From Macrocybe gigantea (Eukaryota; Basidiomycota; Agaricomycetes; Agaricales; Callistosporiaceae): a stretch of DNA of 64,000 nucleotides. Where the stretch lies: positions 30,328-94,327 of the forward strand of contig SJRY01000023.1 in NCBI GenBank assembly GCA_011319805.1, written 5' to 3'. Below, piece after piece: positions 11,110 through 21,840 of the stretch. Under the pieces are notes generated by a model, which saw only the letters and a list, made by a program, of their open reading frames with translations, searched no databases and was not told the origin of the DNA. Position numbers and translations under genes: made by a program. Position 1 is the first letter of the stretch. Every line of letters begins with the position of its first letter.

Positions 11110-13288
11110 ATGGTCATTCTGCGTCTCTCTGCCTCATTCATACGAAATACACCGATAATCAGAAGGCACCTTACGACACTCTGCGGAATAATGTCTCTAC
11201 GGAATCGGACCATCAAACCTATCGTTGTGCCAGCGGACATGAAAGTTGAATTAACCGACGCTGAAGATCAGCTATGCACATTGCTCGACGACTGCACAAA
11301 GCATCTCAAACATGAGCTCGGTATTGAAACATCTTGTCGAATAGCGGGCGGATGGGTTCGTGACAAGGTCCTTCGCCGGCAGCCATTGTCATCCGTGCTG
11401 TGGAGCTGATTTATTGCAAAGTTATTAGGGTCCACATGCAACGACATAGATGTCGCGTTGACTAATATGATGGGGTTTCCCTTCGCTGAACATCTCGCCG
11501 CTTATGCTCAGAGTAAAGGTTTGAAAACGGGCACCATCGGCAAGATCGCTCAAAACCCCGAACAGTCAAAGCATCTTGAAACGGCGACTCTCAAAGTCCT
11601 TGGCATTGATATTGATCTAGTGAATTTGCGAAACGAGGAGTACGCAGAAAACAGTCGGATACCTACCGGAGTGGTTAGTCTAGAAGCCTACTCGCACGGC
11701 CAGAACATCACTCTCATGCTTTACGTCAGTCCTTTGGAACCCCGCTACAAGACGCGCTTCGGAGGGATTTAACAATTAATACGCTTTTCTACAATGTGCA
11801 CACTCGCGAGGTGGAAGACGTCACAGCGAAAGCAGGTTCCCCGTCGTGTTTAAAAGCAATATCCTCATCAGATCTGCGCAGGCTTTACACGATTTGCGAA
11901 ACGGTGTGATACGCACTCCGCTACCCTCAAGAGAGACATTCCGCGATGATCCACTTCGGATTTTGCGATGTATAAGGTTTGCAAGTCGGCTAGGTTTCGA
12001 GATTGAAGCACAGATCAAAGACGCTGCGAAAGAACCGAACATTCAGGTATAAGAAATGTCTCTGGCATTACACGATTTGCATGACGCGCAGTAACATACT
12101 TACCTAGGAAGCCCTTGTACAGAAAGTTGCTCGCGAAAGGGTTGGGGATGAATTGTCGAAAATGTTGAAAGGTGCGATTCGTGCAATCATGGGTCTGGAT
12201 AACAAGATATGAAATGCACCACAGGGCGGGACCCGTTCCGCGCTGTACAATTCATACACGATCTATCGTTATACCACGCAGTATTCTCAGTCATACCCGC
12301 CGACATCGCCAGTTCATTCTCCACCCATGTGGGCCGATTGAATCGTCGTTGGGTGCTTCTTCCATTCTCCAGGCCCTCATCGCCTCAGAGGGGACGCCGT
12401 CAATACCAGCGGTTCATCCCTTGCTCCTGTCAGTCGTGAACTCGGACCCTGCTTGCAAGGCTAGGCTATTTCTGGCAGCCGTACTTACACCCTATGGAGG
12501 CATCACATACCAAGACAAGAGAAACAAGCAGCATTCCGCGCTAGGCGTGGTTCTTCGAGAATCTGTCAAACTTGGGACCCAAAATCATTATCTGGACGGT
12601 ATACCCCCGTTGTTTGCTGCTGCCACCCTGCTCCGAAATCCTCACTTGGAGCATGAAAAGTTCAAGACACCTTCCCAAAGGGTTGCTCTTGGTGGGTATA
12701 CCCGTTTTATAATTATTCCACTAGCAAGATCCGAACATTCACTTAGGACTTGTTATCCGCGATAAAAACGTGCATAACATTAATACCGGCGCTCACTGGA
12801 CTACGTCCTTCTTGTTTTCCCTTGTGCAAGAAATCCTTCCTTTCTACGATGTCCAAGAAGACAAACTTAATGGTATCTGTCATCGTTTTCAACCACTGTC
12901 TCTCTTCTCATTTCTTTCTACAAGTTGCGGAGACTACGAGACTGATAGAGCAATATAACCGTTTCATCGGGCGCATCGTCGAACTCGATTTACCCGACGG
13001 CGTTGACGAAAGGCCCATATTAGATGTGAGATGAGGCCCGACTTCTTGATGCGGTTAACTAACAGATATCAAAAGGGACGCGAAGTCGTCAAAGCGATAG
13101 GCGTCGCGAAACCTGGTGCTTGGATGAATCAAGTTATGGCCAAAGTGTTGGTATGGCATTTGGAAAATCCCGCGGGAACAAAAGCGGCTTGCATAAATTG
13201 GCTTCAAGAACAATATCAAAGTGGCAACATAGAAATAACAGACCAGTCGCCAGAACCGGCGAGCAAGAAGGCGCGAATCAAGAAATAA
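11110..13288 (+). CDS. CCA1: CCA tRNA nucleotidyltransferase
   Basis: This enzyme adds or repairs the 3' CCA of tRNAs. The nucleotidyltransferase core is visible: GGWVRDK, then after an intron DIDVAL (the catalytic carboxylates), then DALRRDLTIN, then RILRCIRFASRLGFE. The C-terminal part continues through about six more exons to a basic tail (ASKKARIKK). The ATG at 11110 gives a basic, acid-free leader (MVILRLSASFIRN), while an in-frame ATG at 11191 (MSLRNRT) would omit it. This is the arrangement yeast CCA1 uses for dual mitochondrial and nuclear/cytosolic targeting. A 44-nt intron (starting at CAT|GTGGGC near 12331) is needed to keep frame. Near 11830-11890 the reading of VEDVTAKAGLHDLRNG needs a one-base correction or an odd intron. 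Confidence 0.88.
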
Positions 13289-13330
13289 TCCATTGGATTC
13301 GTTAACAAATGTCCCGCAATTGTCATTCCA

Positions 13331-14669
13331 TTACGATGCGATGTGCTTGCAATAATGCGTGAAGTATGATGAACTAGTCAGGTCTACGTCGTATCGTTGG
13401 TCAGCAGCTAAGTTCAAATATTGGACAAAATCAGTCTCCATGGAATCTTGTGTTTGTAGCTCGGATCCTGTGGGAATATCCAGGAACTGGAAGAGACTTC
13501 GTGCATCTGTCGAATGAGACGTGGTCAAGATCCCGAACTCCGAGAATGTTGCAGGCTCGAACGCATGGAAGTATTTCGGCAAGTCAGACGTGGCGAGGAC
13601 GTCCGTCGGAGATGGAGGGTTGTGCGGACCTGAAGGCGAGCTTTGTGAATGGCTAAAATTCCAATCGTATTCAAACGGAAACGTGGACGGCTTGCAGTCG
13701 AACTGAGGATCCACAAATTCGTAGCTTGGAGGTTTTGGAGATATATCCATTTTCTGGATGCCAATTCAGTAAACGTTGGAGAGAAAGAGAGGATAGACGC
13801 TTACCAGCACCTTGTCCTTTGCGGCAGAGAGACCCGGGGAAGGGGTCCTAGCTTTTTTAGGGTCCCGGGGCTCTCAGCTTGGATAAGATTCTGTTCAGGA
13901 AGCGGACGTTCAAATCCACCCTTTCCGGTACCTTTTCTCGAGCCGGTGGAGAGATGCTTTGGCGTCGAGGACGACTGGAGCGTGCACTGTTACCACTAGG
14001 TTTCTTTTTCTTCATATTCTTCATCGCTTCTCTGATGTCAGCATCAGACACGCCGTCCATGACTAGATTCGCCAATCGTCTGCATCGTTCTTCTTCTGCC
14101 TCGTCGGCCTTCTTGACCTTCCTTTTGACAGGTTTTTCTCGACGGACACCTGGCGAATAACTATAATCCGGATGTTCGAGGCGGTGAAGCTGCTTGCGCT
14201 GCTCAGCAAGCTTCTGATACCGAGCGCGCTCCTCCGCGCCGAGATGGTTCCAGCAGTGAGCCGCGATGCGACTGATATCACGATGATCGCGTTCAATAGG
14301 CTGATCTTTCTGCTTTTCTTTGGCCCAGAAGTCAGAACGAAATAGCATGAATGCATTTGGAGGTCGAGAGACATGTGCGCCTGGTCGCTGGTGCGAGCTC
14401 GACAGTCTGGATGCAGAGGGAGGCCCTTCCGCGAACGATCCGAGAGCAGAAAACGGTTGATGACTAGAAGACGATGGTACTGGTGCAGTGACACCATCCG
14501 CCAGGCCAGAGTAGGACAAATCGTAGCCTTCCCAGTCGTCTTCTGCTGACGTGATCAGGCATCGGGCTAATTCCTCCACGTAAAACATACCGGCATAATT
14601 TCTCGGCTCTTGCTTCGACAGACGACGGGATCTCCGGAGAGGGAAAGGCGTAGAGCGATGTGCAGGCAT
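13331..14669 (-). CDS. HMG-box transcription factor (MATA_HMG-like)
   Basis: This is a sequence-specific DNA-binding regulator with one HMG box at about residues 98-170. The box contains RPPNAFMLFRSDFW, RIAAHCWNHL and ERARYQKLAEQRK, resembling fungal mating-type and pheromone-response HMG proteins. The box is followed by a basic KKXK-rich segment. The start at 14669 is the likeliest Met, and an in-frame ATG at 14723 is the alternative. Three introns are inferred: 14546-14590 (45 nt, in frame), about 13915-13850, and one between 13803 and 13758, the last joining KDKVL to MDISPKPPSYEF. The last exon (to TAA 13331-13333) is acidic, Ser/Pro- and aromatic-rich, possibly an activation domain. I see no homeodomain or pheromone genes nearby, so this need not be a mating-type locus. 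Confidence 0.75.
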
Positions 14670-15371
14670 TGGGAATCTTGGCGCAAAGACTGAGCGCTGG
14701 GCTGTTCGAAAAAGCCATCGCACAAGGGATGCAAAAGCCTTTTCTACCTCCGGACAGACTCTCTGTATTCCGTCTATTCTCTTTTATTAGAACGGCATGT
14801 TCGCCTTGAGGCAGCATGATTAGTGTGACCCTCACGATATCACATTGCTTTCACGGCAATTTGAGAGCTCAATCTGCCGATCAGGATCAGTGTTTTTGCT
14901 TCCGTTCGATCGAAAATGCAATCACCCCCTGGACAGGGCACAAATGCGTCCTTGACATTGAATGTAAATATTTGCAAAAATGTAACATTTCGTGTTTGTA
15001 TACCCAACGACTTTCGATGGAGGTGCACGTATATCAGCCTCGTGTCCTTGCATTATAACTACCGTTTCTAGAAGAGACATTGAAGGGTCATGAGACACGA
15101 TGTGCTCATATAAAGTTCTGTGCACCTTTGGGAGATACGTGTGAACGCCGGGGCGCTGTGATAGATTATTGAATACATATCATAGCGTCTGAAAGATGTT
15201 GCCACGGGGCCATCGTAACCCCTTGACCGCTTTGCAAGAGTGGCCGTCTATGGGCCTTCCTCCGAGTCTTTATGGGTAGCCTTTTGCTTCCGTCGCTTCG
15301 ATCCTGCCACCATATCCTATAATCACCAGGTTGGATTTCAAAGACCGAAGGGACTCGGAAGAAAGGTGAAA
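14670..15371. other. Intergenic: HMG-gene promoter and ROK1 3' flank
   Basis: These 700 bp separate two minus-strand genes. The part next to 14670 still holds open frames in several phases, so a 5' exon of the HMG gene could lie there, but I see no convincing start or splice signal. The rest shows no gene. Confidence 0.35.
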
Positions 15372-17402
15372 TTACCTCTTCCTGATTGCATCTTTCCTTC
15401 CGATCTTTCTCGCCGGGTTGACAAGCTCCCCCCGTTTCACCTTACCCATTAGTTTTCTCCGCATTTTAGAAGGTTTTGGAAGCTTCAGAATCCAATCGGG
15501 TACGGACGAACCCGATTGTAGAAGGACGTTGGCAATACTTTACTCCCAAAGTCAGACATGCGAAAAATAGCATGGCAAATTTGCGCACGATTTCAAATAG
15601 GGAGCATCTTCGTTCGTGAAGTATGTGATTGCTTTGCCCTCTCGTCCAGCACGACCCGTTCGTCCTAGGTAAAGGAACTTGTTGAGAGAGACCGTCTTTC
15701 AGCATAGCTGCACTTGAAAGCGTACCTATCCGGTGGATATAGCTTTGTACACTGGTCGGGAAGTCGTAATTGATAACTTCTCTAACCCCTTTGAAGTCCA
15801 TTCCTCGGGCCATAACTTCCGTGCTTATCATCACCCAGCTTTCACCTCGACGCATACGAGAAATCGCATTCTCTCGTTCCTTTTTCGTGAGGCCAGCGTG
15901 AAGACAATCAACGTTCGGAATGCCATTCAACACCAACTCCTCCGAAAGCGAAGTTGCACGTGGTTGCGTCGAGGTGAAGATAAGGACGGGTGGATTGTAC
16001 GGCTTTGACAGATAGGCGAGCAGTGTCGGAAGCTTTGAGGGGTCATCAGCAACATATGTCAGTGATTGCGCGATGAGTGGCAATGGGGTGTCTCTGGAGA
16101 ACGATGTGTCAGCCACAAACGGGAAAAGTTGGAATAGCTGTGCGCACTTTAATCCGACGACAACTCTGATAGGATCATGCAGCATCTCCATTGCAATCTT
16201 CTCCGCGTTGGCTGGAAGAGTAGCGCTGAAAACGGCCTTTTGCAGTCGTTCATGTCTACAAGCTGCAACAATTTCCTGTATTTGGGGCAGGAATTCCGAA
16301 TCTAACATGCGATCCGCCTCATCCAGCACGAGGTGCTGAACACTGTCGACAAACATGAGGTAAAGCGTAGGCGGGAAGGTGCATATCACAAAGCTTACTT
16401 GTCAAGATTTAAGTTGCCTTCTTGTATGGCTGCGACGAGGCGTAAAGGCGTACTGATAACAACGTCTAACCGGAAGACAGTAAACTCGGTCTACAATCAT
16501 GCAATACTTGAAAAGCAGCATCTACGTACCGACTTTGTCTCTAACACTTCTGTCCGCTAGCGTACTTGCAGTTGCTTTGCTGAACAGCACAACCCTCCAT
16601 TTTCGACCTTGGGCTAACTTGAGACATTCGTTATGGATTTGATGTGCAAGTTCCCGAGTAGGGGCGACAATTAAACCCTTACGCCTTGTCCAAAGCCGCT
16701 CTTTGCACTGCAAGCGGGGGAAACGAGGTTCGCAAACAAAGGCAAGAGGTAAGATACTGTTTTCCCTGTACCAGTGGTGAAATGGCTGCGAGATCGCGGG
16801 ACTACGGTGCCATGAGAGGATTGGACGTGTGTTGTAGGAGGAAGGACATGCCTCTAGCAATATTGGTATTCCGTGTGCTTGGATGCCCGTCGGATGATCG
16901 AAGCCGTGTTGCGAGAGATTAGATAGCAGAAGAGATGATATTTTATACCGCTCCTTGAGTGCAGCAAACGTTTCTGCGGGCTCAGGAATGTTACAGCCTT
17001 TTGCCTTTACTCGATGCCTTGGCGGTCTGGAGGGTCGTTATCTTCTGACTGATCCAGCTCGCCAAAGTCCTCTTCGTCGGCCTCCTCTTCTTGATCAACT
17101 TTCCTTCTCTTTCCACCGCTTTTCCGCCCAGATTCTCAGCTTTTCGTTTTCCGGGTTCGGATTGAGCGTATTTGAAAAAATCCAGTTCCGGTGGTATTTC
17201 AGCGCCATCCACCTTTTGAGCAACCTCCTTGGCGTTTACTTTTTTGGTCTGCTGTACTCCGGGAACACCGTTTGAATTATCGCATTTCAGTATTTAGCCC
17301 AGATGTCAGAGACAACGACCTCACGTTGAAAAGTTTGACATCGTCCTTGAAACGGCTTTTATTGAAGACACCTCCTCTGGTGAGCAATTGAAAGGCTTCC
17401 AT
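15372..17402 (-). CDS. ROK1: DEAD-box RNA helicase Rok1/DDX52 (four apparent one-base deletions)
   Basis: Rok1 is an essential nucleolar DEAD-box ATPase for 18S rRNA processing and snR30 release (yeast knowledge). The N-terminus is [11 protein letters not shown], followed by [11 protein letters not shown], the usual Rok1 lead-in. Helicase motifs in order are Q-region [44 protein letters not shown] and [13 protein letters not shown]. The C-terminus is basic ([17 protein letters not shown]). Frame is lost at four G/C runs: 17127-17129, 17032-17034, 16776-16777 (inside the Walker A motif SPTGTGKT) and 16676-16678. Adding one base at each restores family sequence, including the acidic segment before RHRVKAKG. 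One intron (16802-16851) appears to use a GC donor. The pattern suggests consensus error rather than a pseudogene. Confidence 0.88.
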
Positions 17403-17995
17403 TGTTTTGTTTAAACAAGACAGTCCTGCAAAGCGCAAAATGCGTTTATTGGAATCGTTTCAAGGCTGACGTAAGCATACCATGTGGAAAAATCCGTTCA
17501 TGCTATGCTTCTGGACGGATCATTTCGAGCTGGCTATGGTCATATGTCTCTTGTATCAAGGATACTTCTCCGCCGGACCGCCCCACGGACAAGCAGTGTG
17601 CTGGTGTTCCGAGCGTTACGTCCTTGCCTATCCTGCGGCGAAAACCATTCCATGATAACACACCCCGCTTCCCCAAACGCCCCGCACACATCAGCATGAT
17701 TTTCTGCATGACCAATAACACGTATTGGAGACCATGAATGTTTTCGAGGAGGCAATACACCATCAACCGTGCACATTGCACGATTCAATATGACAGACTA
17801 TCTTAGGGAGGATTCTTATGATTTTGGCGCAACTGCCGCTCGTGACTTGCTCTCAGGCCCGAACTTACAGACAACTTCTTCCGATGACACAGATGACGCA
17901 GCAAAATAAATCGCTCGCTATCCGGATTTTGTCCGTTGTTCCACGAGGGTGGAATCATTTGATCCTGCGACGAGATAAATACGAAGTTGGATTTA
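17403..17995. other. Divergent intergenic region between ROK1 and the GH43 gene
   Basis: ROK1 starts at 17402 on minus and the GH43 gene at 17996 on plus, so both promoters are here. Open frames exist on both strands (about 17402-17737 plus, 17503-17788 minus). They overlap each other, have no introns or recognisable domains, and are not supported as genes. Confidence 0.4.
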
Positions 17996-20128
17996 ATGAT
18001 CTCGATGATGGCTTTCTTTCTCTCTCTGTTAGCGTTGACATTGACATTATCTGCCATTTCGGAGGCAGCGGTTATTGTTCCCGGTGCGACTTGGACTGAC
18101 ACCAGTGGCAATGTCATTCAAGCACACGGAGGTGGCCTTATGAAAGTTGGTATCACTGGAGATCTGTCTTAGCGCAAGCAAATACGACTAACTACACTGC
18201 CTATAGGTTGGGTCGACCTATTACTGGCTCGGGGAAGATAAAGCGCATAATAGCGGGCTGTTCCGTGCTGTTTCATGCTACACGGTTTTCGCTCTGCCTT
18301 CGATGGTATGGAAATAGGTTCTGAGGTCCTTTACTATGCAGTCCACGGACCTCGTCGGCTGGACGCGTCAGAACGATGCTCTCACTCCGATCAGTGGCAC
18401 CATGATTTCTACCTCGAATATCGTAGAACGCCCCAAAGGTACTCGTCTTCATTAATGCGAACTATCTCTAGCTCAATTTACTTTTCAGTTGTTTTCAACA
18501 AAGCTGTGAGCAACGACAATGATGTTAAAACTTTGAGCTTTAACTCCGCACGCTAGAATTCGGAATATGTCATGTGGTTCCACTCAGACACGTCCAAGTG
18601 GGCGATTCCTACCAGAGATACTCCACTGTAGCTGACTTTTTTGAAAGCTACGGGGCTGCTCAAGTCGGTGTTGCAACTGCGAAGACGCCATGCGGCCCGT
18701 ATTCATACCGCGGCAGCTTCAAACCTCTGGGCGCGGATTCTCGAGATATGGGTTTATTCCAAGATGGTACGGATCTGAACGATGTAAGGCGTCTGATCTG
18801 ACATCTGTGCACAGACGATGGTCTGGTTTCAGAATTCAAAGTTATGAGATGAATAACCTATGCCATGACAGCCGCCCAAACAACATACTTGCTTTACGCC
18901 TCTGATAACAATCAGAACTTCAAGATTTCCCGACTGGACGCCAATTATTACAATGTTGTTTCCCAAGTTAGCGTTCTAAGCGGTTCGTGGTTGGTCCTGC
19001 TTATGCTGTGCTAGATCGTATGAATACCTCTCCAGGATCTACGTTGGAATCCCCTGGTATCATCAAGAGAAATGGCGTAAACACTTACATTCTCCTGCGA
19101 TGTCATTGCATCTCAGCCAAACTTTAGATCTACTATCTGTTCGCCTCTCATACTACCGGATGGGATCCCAATCCCAATAAATTCTTCACGGCATCGGTAC
19201 GCGGTCTTGCTGAGGTGCACGATTTGCATAGTGCTGATGGGTTTCTTAGTCTTTGGCTGGGCCATGGTCCGCCCAGGCAGACATTGCGCCCTCGGCCACC
19301 CGCACATACTTTTCGCAGAATACCTATGATATGCTCCTTAGTCAGAACGCTGCCATCTACATGGGAGACCGCTGGCGACCTTCTTTGCTAGGGAGTAGCC
19401 GATACATGTGGTTCCCTCTTTCATGGGCTTCTGGAAGTCCTCAGATCGTTCCTGCTGATGTCTGGAGTGTGAATTTATCCGCTGGCACATATGCCGTCGC
19501 GACTGGGACTACATACGAAGCCGAAGCTGGGACTATAAGCGGGCCAGCTCAGATCTTGTCTGATTCGTCGTTCTCGGGCGGCAAAGCTGTCGGTTGGCTT
19601 GGTATGGATTTCCTTGATGGCATATTGAGCAGTGTGCTGAAGGGTGTTGCTTCTACAGGTAATGGAGGATCCGTCACCATCAACAATGTACAGGGTACAG
19701 GGTCTCCGCAATGGGTTGCATTGTACTATGCAAATGGTAGGTTTTTTTCTTTTCCTTCAGCGGGTCTACACTTATACCTTATACGCATCTCAACTCTTTA
19801 CCCGAATTAGGCGATTCAACGTGGCGTAACACCACAGTCAGGTAAGCGGGGAAACGAATGCAGGCCAAGGACAATTGTCTGAGAGGTTCGCCAGCGTTAA
19901 TGGTGGAGCAAGCGTCCTCGTAGACCAGCCAAATACCGGAGGGGGACATGTCCTTCTATCTGTCCCTGTGAAACTCACCTTGAGGAGCGGGTCAAATTCC
20001 TTGATTTTTGCTTCCGGTCAAAGCAGTACGTTTGATTATGTTTCTAGGAGATGGCAGTTGTGAACGGGTCTCTCTTCTCAGGTTATGCAGCTGATTTGGA
20101 TAAAATCATCGTATATACTGCGACGTGA
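17996..20128 (+). CDS. Secreted GH43 exo-beta-1,3-galactanase with C-terminal CBM35
   Basis: This family removes galactose units from the beta-1,3-galactan backbone of arabinogalactan proteins. The signal peptide is the hydrophobic run after MISMMAFF. The five-bladed catalytic domain starts at IVPGATWTDTSGN and includes QAHGGG, YYWLGEDKAHNSG, STDLVGWTRQNDAL, NIVERPKV, EYVMWFHSD, SRDMGLFQD, STLESPG, SHTTGWDPNPN and MGDRWRP. The CBM35 follows (YEAEAGTISG ... GGKAVGWLG ... WVALYYANG ... GGGHVLLSVPV), ending YAADLDKIIVYTAT. About a dozen introns can be placed without breaking frame. The gene is intact, unlike several neighbours. Order and sequence resemble the characterised Phanerochaete 1,3Gal43A type, in which a Gln is reported to replace the usual Asp catalytic base (literature recollection). 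Confidence 0.9.
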
Positions 20129-20201
20129 TAAATGTTGTTTACCTTACCTAAACAATGATATCATTAAGGAGTGTCAACGTGGTTCGACAATATAAGCTGA
20201 C

Positions 20202-21803
20202 ATGCCAGAACTGCCAGGTAGCTTTATTGCTTGTTGTTCGAACCTTCCGTACTTACCTGTCATTTCAAGAAGTGCAACGTGTAACGGAACTGATACGCTC
20301 TGTCGGCAGAGGGAAACGAATCGCTAAAGTGGAGACTGTAGACGACAAGCTCGTCTTCTCAGGTGTGACTCATAAAGATTTTGTAAGTCTTGCTATAAAG
20401 GTCTTCCAACATATTACATTTAACGAACCAATACGAGGCCCGTGAGTTGGCCGGAAGAACCCTCAAGGACACGGGAAGATATGGTACAGGAGCTCGCTTT
20501 GCCACCCAAACCTTCGCCTTGCGAGCTTATTTCTTGCAGGAAAGTACTTTTACATCTTACTCAGCGGCGAAGGAAAACACCCCGTTTTGCATTTTGGAAT
20601 GACCGGTATGATTCAAGTGCGTCGGGAAGCTAATTTTTACGGACAGAGGCTAAGGATTTCGATTTGCGGAATGTTTAAAGGTCAAAGGCCAACTTCCGAC
20701 TCATTATAAGGAAACTCCGAAATGGGCCAGCAGCACAGATTGGCCACCGCGTTTTTACAAAGTTAGTTTAGTGCGCTTCGTCCCACTTGGCTTTAATCAA
20801 AGCTTTCTGGTCTCCCAGTTCATCCTGCATCTAGCCGAGAAGGATGGATCGGTGTTGCAGCTCGCATTCATGGATGTGCGTCGGCTAGGGCGAATTCGGC
20901 TTTGTTTGGACCCTCTGAACGAACCTCCTATCTCGGCATTGGGTTTTGATCCCATTCTCTCAATGCCTTCACTGGATGATTTTACTAGAATGGTATCCAA
21001 GAGGACGTGTCCCGTCAAAGCGCTTCTCCTCGACCAGTCTTTCAGCGCAGGTGTGGGCAATTGGGTAGCGGTACTTGTTTTGGCCCACACTCCGTTCGAT
21101 GTCGGCATGTTGACTTCGATTAAGATGAAATTTTGTATCATTCTAGGATACACCCAGAGCAACGCTGCAACACTTTGTTGGAAGAACAGTTGCAGGCGCT
21201 CCATCATCAAACCTCGGAAGTGTGCCGCATAGCGGTCTCCGTCAACGCAGATGATACCAAGTTTCCTGAAAGTTGGCTGTTCAAGCATCGCTGGGTATGT
21301 GGCCGCGTATGCACCTCGTCCTCTCACCGCTCACCTGAGAGAAAGGGCAAAGGCAAGAAAGAGAAGCATACATTGAAACTGGTTCGTCCACTTTCCTTTG
21401 TTCTCTCGAGTAAATTCTGATCGGTGTTATAGCCATCCGGAAAGCCTGCAACGATAAAATGGGCAACAGTTGCAGGACGGACATCGGCATTCGTTGCTGA
21501 GCTACAGAACGTTTTCCAAGGTACAGCAGCCAAGCTGGTGGGTATTTATTTTTTATTTCTTTCCTTGCTCTTAGGCCGGTCATCAGAGCGATTTGACGGC
21601 TCTCAGCGAATCAGATTCAGAGCAGAAACGTGAAGTGCGGAAACGCAAACGGAAGGTTGTTGCCCTTCCTGACTCACTATCGAATGTCTGGATGCTCACA
21701 TCCATATTCCAAGGTCCCGAGAAAAGCCAATGCCAAAGAGATGAAGCAAGTTACTGAAAGCGAAGATGCCCCTGCGACAAAGACGAAACGGCAAAGAAAA
21801 TGA
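20202..21803 (+). CDS. Formamidopyrimidine-DNA glycosylase-like protein (Fpg/MutM family)
   Basis: This is a base-excision repair enzyme for oxidised purines with AP-lyase activity. The protein starts MPELPEVQRV, with the catalytic Pro and Glu directly after Met, which fixes the start. Intron 1 falls inside that motif. Further features are GRYGKYFYILLS, HFGMTGMIQV, FMDVRRLGRI and the helix-two-turn-helix GVGNWVADEILYHSRIHPEQ. No CxxC zinc finger follows. Instead the C-terminus is Lys-rich (KGKGKKEKHTLKL, KRKRK, TKTKRQRK), like the plant/fungal Fpg type. The final 58-nt intron (AAG|GTTGTT...CCAAG) gives the basic tail and a stop at 21801-21803. Frame needs one extra G at 21070-21071 to join WVA to DEILYH. 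It converges on UTP5, with 37 bp between the stops. Confidence 0.88.
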
Positions 21804-21840
21804 AGAGTGCATGAAAAAAAAATACGTGTGGGGAGTATTA

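Noticed and set aside
17045..17140. A 73-nt intron (GTTGATCAAG...CCCTCCAG) that would restore ROK1 frame without corrections
   Set aside because: It would remove an acidic segment ([14 protein letters not shown]) of the kind expected before RHRVKAKG in Rok1 proteins. It remains possible but is less likely than two run-length errors.
15372..17402. ROK1 as a decayed pseudogene
   Set aside because: All helicase motifs are present in one frame or another, the disruptions are single bases in G/C runs, and the gene is essential in fungi.
17503..17788. Possible small minus-strand gene between ROK1 and GH43
   Set aside because: Two overlapping frames are equally open, and neither has a recognisable domain or clear promoter context.
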